Source: Gammaproteobacteria bacterium UBA5109
GTDB taxonomy: Bacteria; Pseudomonadota; Gammaproteobacteria; Pseudomonadales; Pseudohongiellaceae
Assembly: GCA_002414385.1 (NCBI GenBank)
Contig: DHZH01000006.1
Coordinates: 62,001-126,000, forward strand
Length of the DNA stretch: 64,000 bases
Direction of reading: 5' to 3'
The notes under the pieces: generated by a model
What the model was told of the DNA's origin: nothing
What the model saw: only the letters and a program-made list of their open reading frames with translations
Databases searched by the model: none
Program-made: the position numbers and the translations under genes
In this document: positions 8,586-15,957 of the stretch, piece after piece
Layout of the letters: every line of letters starts with the position of its first letter
Numbering within the stretch: the stretch's first letter is position 1

Positions 8586-9053
8586 TTAAGAGGAAATTTT
8601 TGCCTCAAGTGCGCTAATCAGCGCGAAACCGGCATCTGTATTGGCCTTCATACTGATAGTACGGCCCGGCGCGCTTACTTCCAGTCGCAGGGCCAGATCG
8701 GCCTGTGGCAAATATCCTTTGCCTTTTTCCGGCCATTCGATCAGGCACAGGGTAGAGCCGTCGAGGTAATCGCGGAAACCCAGGTATTCCAGCTCTTCCG
8801 GATCCCCCAGACGATACAGGTCAAAGTGCATGATGGGCCTGCCGTCCAGTTCATAGGGCTCAACCAGGGTATAGGTCGGGCTCTTCACGGCACCCTGATG
8901 CCCCAGCGCATGCAGGAATCCGCGAATCAGGGTGGTTTTGCCAGCTCCCAGCTGGCCACTCAAAGTGACAATACCGCCATTACCCAGAAGCTGGGCCAGG
9001 GTGGCTCCGAAAGCTTCGGTAGCAGCTTCATCAGACAGGTAGTGCGAATCCAT
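8586..9053 (-). CDS. tsaE: TsaE, tRNA t6A synthesis ATPase
   Basis: 155 residues. Walker A GQLGAGKTTLIRGFLHALG is followed by the signature VKSPTYTLVEPYE, the HFDLYRL-x-DPEELEYLGFRDYL segment and LIEWPEKG. TsaE hydrolyses ATP to drive turnover of the TsaBD complex, which installs threonylcarbamoyl on A37 of ANN-decoding tRNAs. Its start codon overlaps the nnrD stop by one base (TGATG), so the pair is coupled. Downstream is the amidase, as in other gammaproteobacteria. Confidence 0.95.
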   Translation of the reverse strand: MDSHYLSDEAATEAFGATLAQLLGNGGIVTLSGQLGAGKTTLIRGFLHALGHQGAVKSPTYTLVEPYELDGRPIMHFDLYRLGDPEELEYLGFRDYLDGSTLCLIEWPEKGKGYLPQADLALRLEVSAPGRTISMKANTDAGFALISALEAKISS

Positions 9054-9898
9054 CAGTTGTTAACCAGAGCCTGAATTTGTGGCAGCAGATCAGTCGCCAG
9101 CATTCCCCGCTGGCCGCTGTTTTCAGCCACCAGGTCGGCACTGTAGGAGTGAATGCAGACACCCAGGCGGGCACTTTCAATCAGGGAAAAGCCCTGTGCC
9201 AGCAGACCGCCAAGTACACCGCTGAGAATATCGCCCATTCCGCCGGAACCCATGCCGGGGTTGCCGTGTGTACACAGATCCAGTTGCTGACGCTGGTTTT
9301 GCTGGTAGGCGATCAGGGTGCCGGCCCCTTTCAGAATCGCGATGCCGCCAAATTTACTTTGCAGGTCCAGGCAGGCCTGTTCCCGGTCACGCTGGATAAT
9401 ATCAATATTGCGTCCCAGCAGGCGGGCTGCTTCACCGGGGTGCGGCGTGATAAGTGTCTGGCCACCGGCAGGCAATTCAATCAATTCCCGGCTCAAAAGA
9501 TTCAGGGCATCGGCATCCAGCACGGTGGGGCGGTCCGGACTCAATGCCGCATCAATACACTTTTCCGACCAGGATGACTGACCAAGCCCCGGCCCGACCA
9601 CCAGTACCGTGGCGTGCTTGAGCAAAAAAGGAATTTCACTGGCCTCATTGATACCCCTGACCATTAACTCCGGGCGACGCGCAAGAAAGGCTGGCAGATG
9701 TTCTGGGCGGGTGGCCACTGAAACAAGGCCGGCACCAGTGCGTGCCGCGGCTTCGGCAGACATCAGGGCAGCACCGCCAAAGCCATGATCACCACCAAGC
9801 ACCAGGACGTGTCCATTATCGCCTTTATGTGAGTGCTCACTCCGCTTAAAGAGATTGTGCTTGATGGACTGGTAATTAAAAGGTCTGGCTATGCTCAC
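9053..9898 (-). CDS. nnrD: NnrD, ADP-dependent NAD(P)H-hydrate dehydratase (stand-alone)
   Basis: About 281 residues from the GTG at 9898. That start is preferred because AGGA lies 7 bases upstream, whereas the more distant ATG at 9943 sits inside a hairpin loop. Family segments visible are GHVLVLGGDHGFGGAALMSAEAA, written here only in part as HGFGGAALMSAEAA, then GPGLGQS, DADALNLL, ITPHPGEAARLLG and the nucleotide-binding GNPGMGSGGMGDILSG. It repairs hydrated NAD(P)H. In E. coli this domain is fused behind an NnrE epimerase domain. Here the epimerase half is absent and must be elsewhere or missing. Confidence 0.92.
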   Translation of the reverse strand: MSIARPFNYQSIKHNLFKRSEHSHKGDNGHVLVLGGDHGFGGAALMSAEAAARTGAGLVSVATRPEHLPAFLARRPELMVRGINEASEIPFLLKHATVLVVGPGLGQSSWSEKCIDAALSPDRPTVLDADALNLLSRELIELPAGGQTLITPHPGEAARLLGRNIDIIQRDREQACLDLQSKFGGIAILKGAGTLIAYQQNQRQQLDLCTHGNPGMGSGGMGDILSGVLGGLLAQGFSLIESARLGVCIHSYSADLVAENSGQRGMLATDLLPQIQALVNN

Positions 9899-9922
9899 AC
9901 AATTATCCTGCCTGCAAACGAA

Positions 9923-9957
9923 TATCCCGGCAGTGTAGACCATACACGGCCGGGATA
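9923..9957 (-). other. Long imperfect hairpin in the nnrD 5' region
   Basis: TATCCCGGC and GCCGGGATA (9 bp) enclose a mismatch, a further 5-bp stem GTGTA/TACAC and a 5-base loop. On the minus strand it sits between the small SutA-like gene and the inferred GTG start of nnrD. No T run follows it on that strand, so it looks more like an mRNA structure or processing site than a simple terminator. Confidence 0.5.
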
Positions 9958-9998
9958 AAAATTCTGTTTTGCTTAAAGTGCTGCTTACTTAGGGGGTA

Positions 9999-10202
9999 TT
10001 AGTTGGTCTGGTGACGTTTGCCGAGAGTGATATGTCGTGGTCCGGAAGTCTGGACCTGGCCGCTGACGCCACTGGGGATTTCCTGAATTTTACCGCCAGA
10101 TGCTAAAAAGTCTGCAGTCTGTTTTTCGATGCTGTTGGAATCGGTACCGGCAATTTCCTGATCTACTTTCTTGATTGTGGTTTTTTTACGTGTAGCAGCC
10201 AT
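9999..10202 (-). CDS. Small SutA-like protein, possible RNA polymerase-associated regulator
   Basis: 67 residues. The N-terminus is lysine rich (MAATRKKTTIKKVDQEIAG) and no membrane segment is present. The central segment TADFLASGGKIQEIPSGVSG closely recalls the C-terminal part of Pseudomonas SutA as I remember it (an FL-x-RGGKVQEI core). SutA binds RNA polymerase and adjusts transcription in slow growth. Here the acidic N-terminal half of SutA is lacking and is replaced by a basic one, so the role may differ. AAGGA precedes the ATG. It is the furthest upstream gene of the minus-strand nnrD-tsaE group but is separated from nnrD by a hairpin. Confidence 0.6.
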   Translation of the reverse strand: MAATRKKTTIKKVDQEIAGTDSNSIEKQTADFLASGGKIQEIPSGVSGQVQTSGPRHITLGKRHQTN

Positions 10203-10362
10203 ATCAGTCCTTATTTTTCAGTAATAATTCGACAAAGAGCTGGCCATTATAGCAAAAAAACCCTGCCTTTCCTATGGACATAGGCCTGAAAGCCCGAGCA
10301 AAAGCGACTCAGAGATAATCCTGCTAGTGAGTCTGCAGCTTTTTCGGTATGATTGCGGCACT

Positions 10363-10400
10363 TTCTGAATGGCTTTTTTATTAAGCCACCATTTCAGAAG
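10363..10400. other. Bulged hairpin in the gap between the SutA-like gene and the tRNA
   Basis: The 310 bp between the small gene and the tRNA contains a bulged hairpin: TCTGAA...TGGCTT pairs with AAGCCA...TTCAGA, with a CCAT bulge and a T-rich loop. A short inverted repeat CCTAT/ATAGG lies at 10271-10284. The stem TGGCTT/AAGCCA recurs in the decayed tRNA copy just downstream. A terminator or a tRNA-derived remnant are both possible. No gene was seen here. Confidence 0.35.
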
Positions 10401-10421
10401 TTCGTATAAAAGTAAATCCAC

Positions 10422-10474
10422 GCGCCTTTAGCTCAGCGCAGGATAAAGAGTAGTAACTGGCTTAACGAAGCCAT
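10422..10474 (+). pseudogene. Decayed 5' half of a tRNA-Arg copy
   Basis: GCGCCTTTAGCTCAGC at 10422 repeats the acceptor and D-arm of the intact tRNA-Arg 92 bp downstream. The following GGATA, AGAGTA and ACTGGCTT blocks also match, but with small insertions (GCA, AA, GTA). The anticodon arm has become TGGCTT-AACG-AAGCCA. There is no T arm or 3' acceptor strand, so this cannot be a functional tRNA. It is best read as a degenerate tandem duplicate. Confidence 0.6.
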
Positions 10475-10513
10475 TAAAAAGTATTATTTAATACAGTTAG
10501 AAAACCAAATTCA

Positions 10514-10590
10514 GCGCCTGTAGCTCAGCTGGATAGAGTAACTGGCTTCGAACCAGTTGGTCGGGAGTTCGAATCTCTCCAGGCGCGCCA
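10514..10590 (+). tRNA. tRNA-Arg (anticodon UCG)
   Basis: The 77-base cloverleaf was folded by eye. The acceptor GCGCCTG pairs perfectly with CAGGCGC. The D stem GCTC/GAGT includes a G-U pair. The anticodon stem ACTGG/CCAGT is perfect, with loop CTTCGAA giving anticodon UCG (reads CGA and CGG). The T arm is GGGAG-TTCGAAT-CTCTC with one G-U pair. Discriminator G and an encoded CCA follow. The D loop AGCTGGATA is standard. It is a solitary tRNA bordering an accessory stretch. Confidence 0.93.
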
Positions 10591-10738
10591 TTTTCCCCGT
10601 ACTTGAAAAATAGCCGTCATAGTTCTTGGTTACCATATATTATTTTTCTCATTGTGCTTGTCCCACAAGCACTGTTTAATCTGGCTAATCCAGTTTTTAA
10701 TTTTTAACATGTTCAGCAATCAGTAATAAGGAAACAGC

Positions 10739-11185
10739 ATGACCGTTTTAGTCGAAGGTATCTCTGTAATCATAAAATTAGAGGCAATTGAAAGAGTCAT
10801 TCCTGATGGATGGGAGGGCTTTCGGCAGTATGTCCCGAATTTTGCCTGGTGCAAGGATGACAATATTGTTCGCCTGGCTTTTTTGAGTCCGGAAGAGGCA
10901 AAGCAATTCGCTGAAAAGCTGGAGTCGTTGAAACTGGAACACTGGGGAAAGGAAGGGGCACAGGACTTTGTCATGGTTGATCAAATGCATGGCATCCCTA
11001 CCAGATGTACCTGGCTTGAATTCGGACACGTGGATTTGAATCACGACCCGGAAAAAAAGGTGGCCGCTTGTCGGCTGGCAGGAACCAAAGATGACAGCAT
11101 AGTCACCCCGGAAAACTGGAAGTATGAAAATTCCCTAACCAAGGAATATGGGCTGACGCCACCAGAGCAGCAGAATAAAGCCTGA
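10739..11185 (+). CDS. Uncharacterised soluble protein, 148 residues
   Basis: I do not recognise this family. The protein is soluble, with no signal peptide or membrane segment. Visible features are an N-terminal beta-like stretch (TVLVEGISVIIKLEAIERVI), an aromatic patch (GWEGFRQYVPNFAWC), a central HWGKEGAQDFVMVDQMHG segment and TWLEFGHVDLN near residue 95. The order strand-helix-strand resembles a small alpha/beta fold. The start follows TAAGGAAACAGC, a good ribosome-binding site. It stands alone 148 bp after tRNA-Arg, a position often occupied by accessory genes. Confidence 0.6.
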   Translation: MTVLVEGISVIIKLEAIERVIPDGWEGFRQYVPNFAWCKDDNIVRLAFLSPEEAKQFAEKLESLKLEHWGKEGAQDFVMVDQMHGIPTRCTWLEFGHVDLNHDPEKKVAACRLAGTKDDSIVTPENWKYENSLTKEYGLTPPEQQNKA

Positions 11186-11284
11186 AATTATTCCGACCCC
11201 TGAATTCAGCACCAAAAAGGGCGTAGAGACCATCCCCCGATATACCTTTACTGCTAATCAAAGCATTCAGACTCTTGGATTCAA

Positions 11285-11347
11285 TGTAAAGGGTGCTTGA
11301 TATTTCTGCTAGTTAAAGAGAAGATTGTATGTAAAGCTTACTTTACA
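11285..11347 (+). promoter_or_regulatory. Candidate operator: repeated TGTAAAG half-sites
   Basis: TGTAAAG occurs at 11285-11291 and 11330-11336. The latter is paired with its exact reverse complement CTTTACA at 11341-11347 across a 4-base spacer (CTTA). The dyad lies 20 bp before the first start codon of a membrane protein/XRE regulator pair, so it is a natural candidate for autoregulation by that regulator. Confidence 0.45.
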
Positions 11348-11367
11348 TTATTGTCAGGGTGAAAATA

Positions 11368-11745
11368 ATGAGCCACAAATACTTTTTTAAATTTGTACTG
11401 CATATGTTCGCCTTTAGCGTTTTGCTGGGTATATCAATGATCGTTGCAGATAATTCGGCTATCACTTTTCCAGTAAAACTGTTGATAAGCCTGTTACCGG
11501 TTATTCCGTTTCTTATCGCTATCCATACTCTGTTCCAGCATCTGAAAAGTCTTGATGAAATGCATCACAGGATAAATCAGGAATCAGTTATTTATTCCTT
11601 AGCATCCGTTGCCATTATCGCCGTGATTCTGGGTGTGCTGGAAATTAATGAGATTATTCCTCATATCCCTATTATTTTCTTTCCAGTTGCTTCATTAATA
11701 TTCTGGGCTATCACCCAGATATTTGTAACCAGGCGATATAGCTAG
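11368..11745 (+). CDS. Small four-helix inner-membrane protein, partner of XRE regulator
   Basis: About 125 residues from the ATG at 11368, chosen over an in-frame GTG at 11359 because AGGG lies at a normal distance. Four hydrophobic segments can be drawn: near FKFVLHMFAFSVLLGISMIV, VKLLISLLPVIPFLIAIHTL, VIYSLASVAIIAVILGVLEI and IIFFPVASLIFWAITQIFV. A charged cytoplasmic loop (HLKSLDEMHHRINQES) lies between helices 2 and 3. Its TAG stop is followed at once by the GTG of the XRE gene, so the two are coupled. Membrane protein plus tiny HTH protein pairs of this kind are common; the job of the membrane partner is unknown. Confidence 0.75.
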   Translation: MSHKYFFKFVLHMFAFSVLLGISMIVADNSAITFPVKLLISLLPVIPFLIAIHTLFQHLKSLDEMHHRINQESVIYSLASVAIIAVILGVLEINEIIPHIPIIFFPVASLIFWAITQIFVTRRYS

Positions 11746-11937
11746 GTGAAAAACAGGCTAAAAGAATTGCGCAGTGAAAAAAAACTGTCGCAGGAAAATC
11801 TGGCTTCTCTGGTTAATGTTTCACGCCAAACAATAATTTCAATTGAAAAAGGTAAATATTCCCCAAGCTTGCCTTTGGCTTTCCAATTGGCAGAAGTCTT
11901 GCAGGTTCAAATCGAGGATATCTTCATCCCAGAGTAA
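11746..11937 (+). CDS. Small XRE-family HTH transcriptional regulator
   Basis: 63 residues, almost entirely an HTH_3/XRE fold. It reads MKNRLKELRSEKKLSQENLA, then SLVNVSRQTIISIEKGKYSP and a last helix pair ending EDIFIPE. This belongs to the YozG/YgzD-like class of very short regulators that accompany a membrane protein. The GTG start abuts the stop of that partner with no gap. The TGTAAAG dyad upstream of the pair is its likely binding site. No toxin-like gene is adjacent, so a toxin-antitoxin role is not supported. Confidence 0.88.
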   Translation: MKNRLKELRSEKKLSQENLASLVNVSRQTIISIEKGKYSPSLPLAFQLAEVLQVQIEDIFIPE

Positions 11938-12089
11938 TCAAAGAATCAAGAAGATCAGATTAATTTGATCCGGTTCAATAATGAAAATCAAAATACTCTG
12001 ACACTTTGATTTTAATACTGGAATACATTTTACAGCTGGTGTTATCTTTACATGCGATGTCTTATTTCAAAGTAACCGGGAACAGGAAG

Positions 12090-13190
12090 ATGCATAAACT
12101 TATTGCACGACTCATAGCAGCAAGCACTTTACTCATTGCAGCATTTGCGTTTGCCGGTGGCGAAGCCGGTCAGCTGGTACTCAGGGATATTGGTTACCGG
12201 TTTATCGGGCATACAACGGAGCAGAATGAGAACGGTTCACTCAACGTGCTGAATTCAATGTTCGTGCATTATGTGCTGCCTGCCAATCCGCAGCACAGAT
12301 ATCCAATCGTGATGATTCACGGTGGCGGCGGCCAGGGGACGGACTGGCTTGAAACACCGGATGGACGTGATGGCTGGGTTGACTATTTTGTCGCTGATGG
12401 CTGGGATGTTTATGTAATTGATCGTCCAAGTCATGGTCGTTCACAAAGCAACCCCGTGTGTGCCGAAAGTGTCATGACGCTGGGCGGCTTTGCCAATACT
12501 GAACTGGTATCATTACTTTCAACTGCTGATTCAGATTTGTGGCCTGGTGGTCAACCAACAATGACCAATGACGCAGTTGTTGGCTGGACTGCCAGTTCTT
12601 CCACCGCTCCCTATTGCGGTGATGCAGTCGCAGCCGAAACAATTTCCACGCTGCTTGATGAAATCGGCCCAGCTATTCTGATAGCACACTCTGCAGGCGG
12701 TGGCAGTACTTTCCGGGTGCCAGATCACAATGCCGAAAACGTGGTCGGCATCATTGCCTTTGAACCGGCCGGAGGAAATCCGCTTATACCACTGCTTGGC
12801 GGTCCGCCGGCAATAACAAACTGGCAAACAGAACCAGCGCTGCCGGATGATTTTTCGCCCGTGATTCAAAATGGCTGCCCGATGCAAGGGAATAACCCCG
12901 GTCAGCTGGTTAATTATGAGGGTATACCACTGGTACTTGCAGCGACCGAACACGGCTTGCAGGTGCTAAGCCAACTTGGCGTAGTTAATGAGACCAGTGC
13001 CAGCAGGGCAAACATTGATTGTGAGCTGGCAGCCTGGAGACAGGCAGGTGTCGATGTTACCGGAGTTTATTTTCCTGACAGGGGTTTATCCGGTGGCGGA
13101 CATTTTGCCATGGCGCAGCTGGACAGTGCTGAATACGCTCAAGTTTTTATCGAACTCGCTGAAGAAATCGAAGCTGCGTCGGACAAGTAA
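12090..13190 (+). CDS. Exported alpha/beta hydrolase
   Basis: About 366 residues from the ATG at 12090. That start gives a clean signal peptide (MHKLIARLIAASTLLIAAFA), whereas the longer reading frame from 12006 would bury it. The oxyanion-hole region is MIHGGGGQGTDW. DRPSHGRSQS is typical of the fold, and the nucleophile elbow is AHSAGG (Ser). A candidate catalytic acid lies in FEPAGG, and a histidine near the end is in GGGHFAMAQ. It is probably an esterase- or lactonase-like enzyme of the periplasm; the substrate is unknown. The gene is monocistronic, with AT-rich flanks. Confidence 0.82.
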   Translation: MHKLIARLIAASTLLIAAFAFAGGEAGQLVLRDIGYRFIGHTTEQNENGSLNVLNSMFVHYVLPANPQHRYPIVMIHGGGGQGTDWLETPDGRDGWVDYFVADGWDVYVIDRPSHGRSQSNPVCAESVMTLGGFANTELVSLLSTADSDLWPGGQPTMTNDAVVGWTASSSTAPYCGDAVAAETISTLLDEIGPAILIAHSAGGGSTFRVPDHNAENVVGIIAFEPAGGNPLIPLLGGPPAITNWQTEPALPDDFSPVIQNGCPMQGNNPGQLVNYEGIPLVLAATEHGLQVLSQLGVVNETSASRANIDCELAAWRQAGVDVTGVYFPDRGLSGGGHFAMAQLDSAEYAQVFIELAEEIEAASDK

Positions 13191-13314
13191 TTTTTTAATC
13201 GATAAACGATAGTAACTGAATGACAGGAATGTCTGGAATTATCCGGACTTTAATAAACTAAAGAAGTGCCTGCATCTGGTCGAGAGCAGACCTTTTCTCT
13301 TATAGGAAAGCATT

Positions 13315-13413
13315 ATGAATTCAGCTATAGCTGGAGCAGTTATCGTCATTGTTATCATTGCTATTGTCGCCGCTGTATCTACAAAGCGACAAAAAGACAA
13401 GAAAAAGGACTAA
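13315..13413 (+). CDS. 32-residue single-span membrane peptide
   Basis: A small ORF reads MNSAIAGAVIVIVIIAIVAA, followed by a strongly basic tail (STKRQKDKKKD). It is preceded by AGGAAAG seven bases before the ATG, a near-ideal ribosome-binding site. One hydrophobic helix with a positive C-terminal end predicts N-out/C-in insertion. Good SD, a start near a possible promoter and a sharp hydrophobic-basic layout favour a real small protein. There is no homology evidence. Confidence 0.55.
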   Translation: MNSAIAGAVIVIVIIAIVAAVSTKRQKDKKKD

Positions 13414-13593
13414 ATTACACATCGCTTTTGCTTAACAAGGTTTTTGATTTTTCTGAAATTTTGAATCAAAGAGGTCAGAGTAACTTGATTATTGCTGAAA
13501 ACAAATCAAGGGCCTCAATTATCTGTGGTCAATCACACCAAGTTCCGGTAAAAAACTCAATATTCCTCGCCACTCTCTCCGTTTAAACCTTCC

Positions 13594-13617
13594 AAACCCC
13601 CTGAATAACAGGGGTTT
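13594..13617. terminator. Hairpin in the 13.4-13.8 kb gap
   Basis: AAACCCCC-TG-AATAA-CA-GGGGTTT forms a stem of about 9 bp with one unpaired C, lying between the small membrane peptide and the TonB receptor. The T run after it is short (TTTATAA). Otherwise the 371 bp from 13414 to 13784 shows no coding signal; a run of AT-rich sequence precedes the receptor start. Confidence 0.4.
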
Positions 13618-13784
13618 ATAAATCTGGCACAGCCATTGCAAATATCTGCATATCCCGGCTGGCAGCGGATGCTGTCGATAAATAAAACCGGGCGGGAAGT
13701 TTTTATTGATGACTAAAGGTCAAACTTTTTTCTGATCCCGGTCGTCCTAGTTTCCAAATAATCAAAAAATATTGTGGGTTTTCC

Positions 13785-15887
13785 ATGGCTAGAAAATTTA
13801 TAAGAACAAGAAAAACACAAATCCAAAGTTTATCCAGCGTTATTTTATTGTGCTTGTCTGCAGTAGCGTTTTCCCAGGAGGCAAGTCAACGCGTATTAAC
13901 TCAACGCGCACTGGAGGAACAGGAGAGTACAGGGCGGATTTTTTTGGTGAATGATTTTGCTCAATATGCACCCAGAAATGCGCTGGATATGCTGGAACAG
14001 GTTCCCGGTTTTGTCGTCAGAGATGATGATCAGGGTCGCGGGCTTGGCCAGGCAAACACCAATGTGTTGATCAATGGTGTGAGATTGTCGAGCAAGTCAC
14101 AGGATATTCGTGATCAGTTACGGCGAGTGAATGTCGACAATGTTGAACAGATTGCAATAATCGATGGCACAACACTCGAGATTCCTGGCCTGTCAGGACA
14201 GGTGGCTAATGTCACTACCAGAGGCGGGGAAACCAGTGGACGTTTTGAGTACCGAAACAATTATCGGCCTGATTACGAGCCAAGCTGGTTTGGAGGTGAA
14301 ATTTCAATCAGCAGTTCGACAGGCAATCTGGAGTGGAATGCCGCGATTACGCACAATACAAATCGCGGAGGCGCCCTGGGGCCGAGCATCATCTCGGACG
14401 GATCCGGAACCATAACTGAGGTGCGTGATGTCTATTTACACTCAGAAGGAGAATATCCGGCACTTTCGGGGAACCTCAAGTGGAATGCTCCGGGAGGATC
14501 AATTGCCAATTTTAATGCCCGCTATGAAAAAACTTACCGGGATTTTTCCAATGATGAGCAACGGAATCTGGTCAATGGAGTAGACAGGTTCCGGGATTTT
14601 GATAATAAAGACAGGGATTATGAATACGAACTTGGCGCTGATCTTGATTTTGCCTTTGGTCCGGGAAGAATGAAAGTGATTGGACTTCAGCGCCTGGATG
14701 ACAGCAATACCGGTTCGTACCGGGTTCTTGTTTTTGAAGATGCCAGTCCCAGTACCGGGAACAGGTTTTTAATTCAGGCTGAGACAACAGAACGAATCGC
14801 TCGTGGCGAATATCGCTGGAACGCACTCGGCGGAAACTGGCAACTGGATGCAGAGGCTGCCTTTAATGAGCTTGACCAGTCGTCACAGCTTTTTAATCTT
14901 GATAATACTGGTGCTTTTATTGAAGTTCCTTTTCCCGGAGGTACAGGAGGTGTCACTGAAGATCGTTATGAAATGATTCTCAACCATGGTCGAACTTTCG
15001 ACAATGGAGTGACTTTCCAGCTGGGGCTGGGGGCAGAGAATTCTGAACTGGAGCAGACAGGCCCTGGAGGATTGACACGAACATTCTGGCGACCCAAAGG
15101 CTCATTTGCATTGGCCTGGGCACCTCAGGAAGGGCTGGATATTTCGCTAAATATTGCACGCAAGGTGGATCAGCTTTCCTTCGGCGACTTCCTTGCAGAA
15201 GTTTTTCTTGAAGACCAGAATGCCAATGCCGGGAATGCAGCACTAAAACCCACCTTAAGCTGGGAATCTGATCTGGAGCTTAATAAAAACCTCGGACGAC
15301 TGGGCTCAACAACATTGAAGTTTTATGCCCAGTGGTTCGATGACTATATCGATATTATTCCGCTTCCCGGGGGTGGAGAGTCTCCGGGTAATATCGATAG
15401 TGCAGAGCTTTATGGGCTGGAATGGAACAGTACCTTTAACTTTGATTCGCTGGGCTGGCAAGGAGCCAAACTTGACCTGGAAATTACCCTGGAAGAGAGT
15501 GAAGTGAACGATCCGCTGACAGGAGAAGCCCGTGCCTTCAGCCGGCACTACGACAGAGAGCTGGATATTGATTTACGCCATGATATTGCGGGAACTGACT
15601 GGGCCTGGGGTGTGGGGCTTGAATACAATCATGTCCTGCCTTCCTATCGCCTGTCCGAGGTGAACCGTGAGTATGAAGGACCAATTTACAGCTTTGGATT
15701 TGTAGAGCATAAAGATGTTTTTGGTCTGACCGTCAATTTACGGGTTTTTAACCTGACCGACGGCAGGGCGGTCCTGGATCGGGTCGTTTATACCGGACCG
15801 CGTGACAGTTCTTCGGTGCTATTCAGGGAAAATCATGAACTGGAGGTAGGGCCAATCTATCGTTTACAGCTCACCGGCAGTTTTTAA
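13785..15887 (+). CDS. TonB-dependent outer-membrane receptor
   Basis: 700 residues. The N-terminal export signal (about residues 1-30, cleavage after AFS/Q) is longer than usual. The plug domain contains NALDMLEQVPGFVV, NVLINGVRLSSKSQ and a VEQIAIIDG segment, all standard plug features, followed by beta-barrel strands to a C-terminal phenylalanine (LQLTGSF). No TonB box is obvious, nor any signalling domain. The ligand is unknown. Downstream and convergent is a DGRD-family exported protein. The barrel has no His- or Cys-rich loop, so there is no hint of a metal ligand. Confidence 0.88.
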   Translation: MARKFIRTRKTQIQSLSSVILLCLSAVAFSQEASQRVLTQRALEEQESTGRIFLVNDFAQYAPRNALDMLEQVPGFVVRDDDQGRGLGQANTNVLINGVRLSSKSQDIRDQLRRVNVDNVEQIAIIDGTTLEIPGLSGQVANVTTRGGETSGRFEYRNNYRPDYEPSWFGGEISISSSTGNLEWNAAITHNTNRGGALGPSIISDGSGTITEVRDVYLHSEGEYPALSGNLKWNAPGGSIANFNARYEKTYRDFSNDEQRNLVNGVDRFRDFDNKDRDYEYELGADLDFAFGPGRMKVIGLQRLDDSNTGSYRVLVFEDASPSTGNRFLIQAETTERIARGEYRWNALGGNWQLDAEAAFNELDQSSQLFNLDNTGAFIEVPFPGGTGGVTEDRYEMILNHGRTFDNGVTFQLGLGAENSELEQTGPGGLTRTFWRPKGSFALAWAPQEGLDISLNIARKVDQLSFGDFLAEVFLEDQNANAGNAALKPTLSWESDLELNKNLGRLGSTTLKFYAQWFDDYIDIIPLPGGGESPGNIDSAELYGLEWNSTFNFDSLGWQGAKLDLEITLEESEVNDPLTGEARAFSRHYDRELDIDLRHDIAGTDWAWGVGLEYNHVLPSYRLSEVNREYEGPIYSFGFVEHKDVFGLTVNLRVFNLTDGRAVLDRVVYTGPRDSSSVLFRENHELEVGPIYRLQLTGSF

Positions 15888-15957
15888 ACCAGTTTGTGCC
15901 GGTAACTAAAAGTAAAAACCTGATGCCGGGAAATTATCGAAATGATCTGCTTTGCTT

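Noticed and set aside
11746..11937. Toxin-antitoxin reading of the XRE gene
   Set aside because: The partner is a four-span membrane protein, not a toxin-like fold, and comes first with a large hydrophobic content.
13620..13784. Possible riboswitch-like GC block (AACCGGGCGGGAAG) before the TonB receptor
   Set aside because: No cobalamin, cyclic di-GMP or other riboswitch core could be matched by eye.
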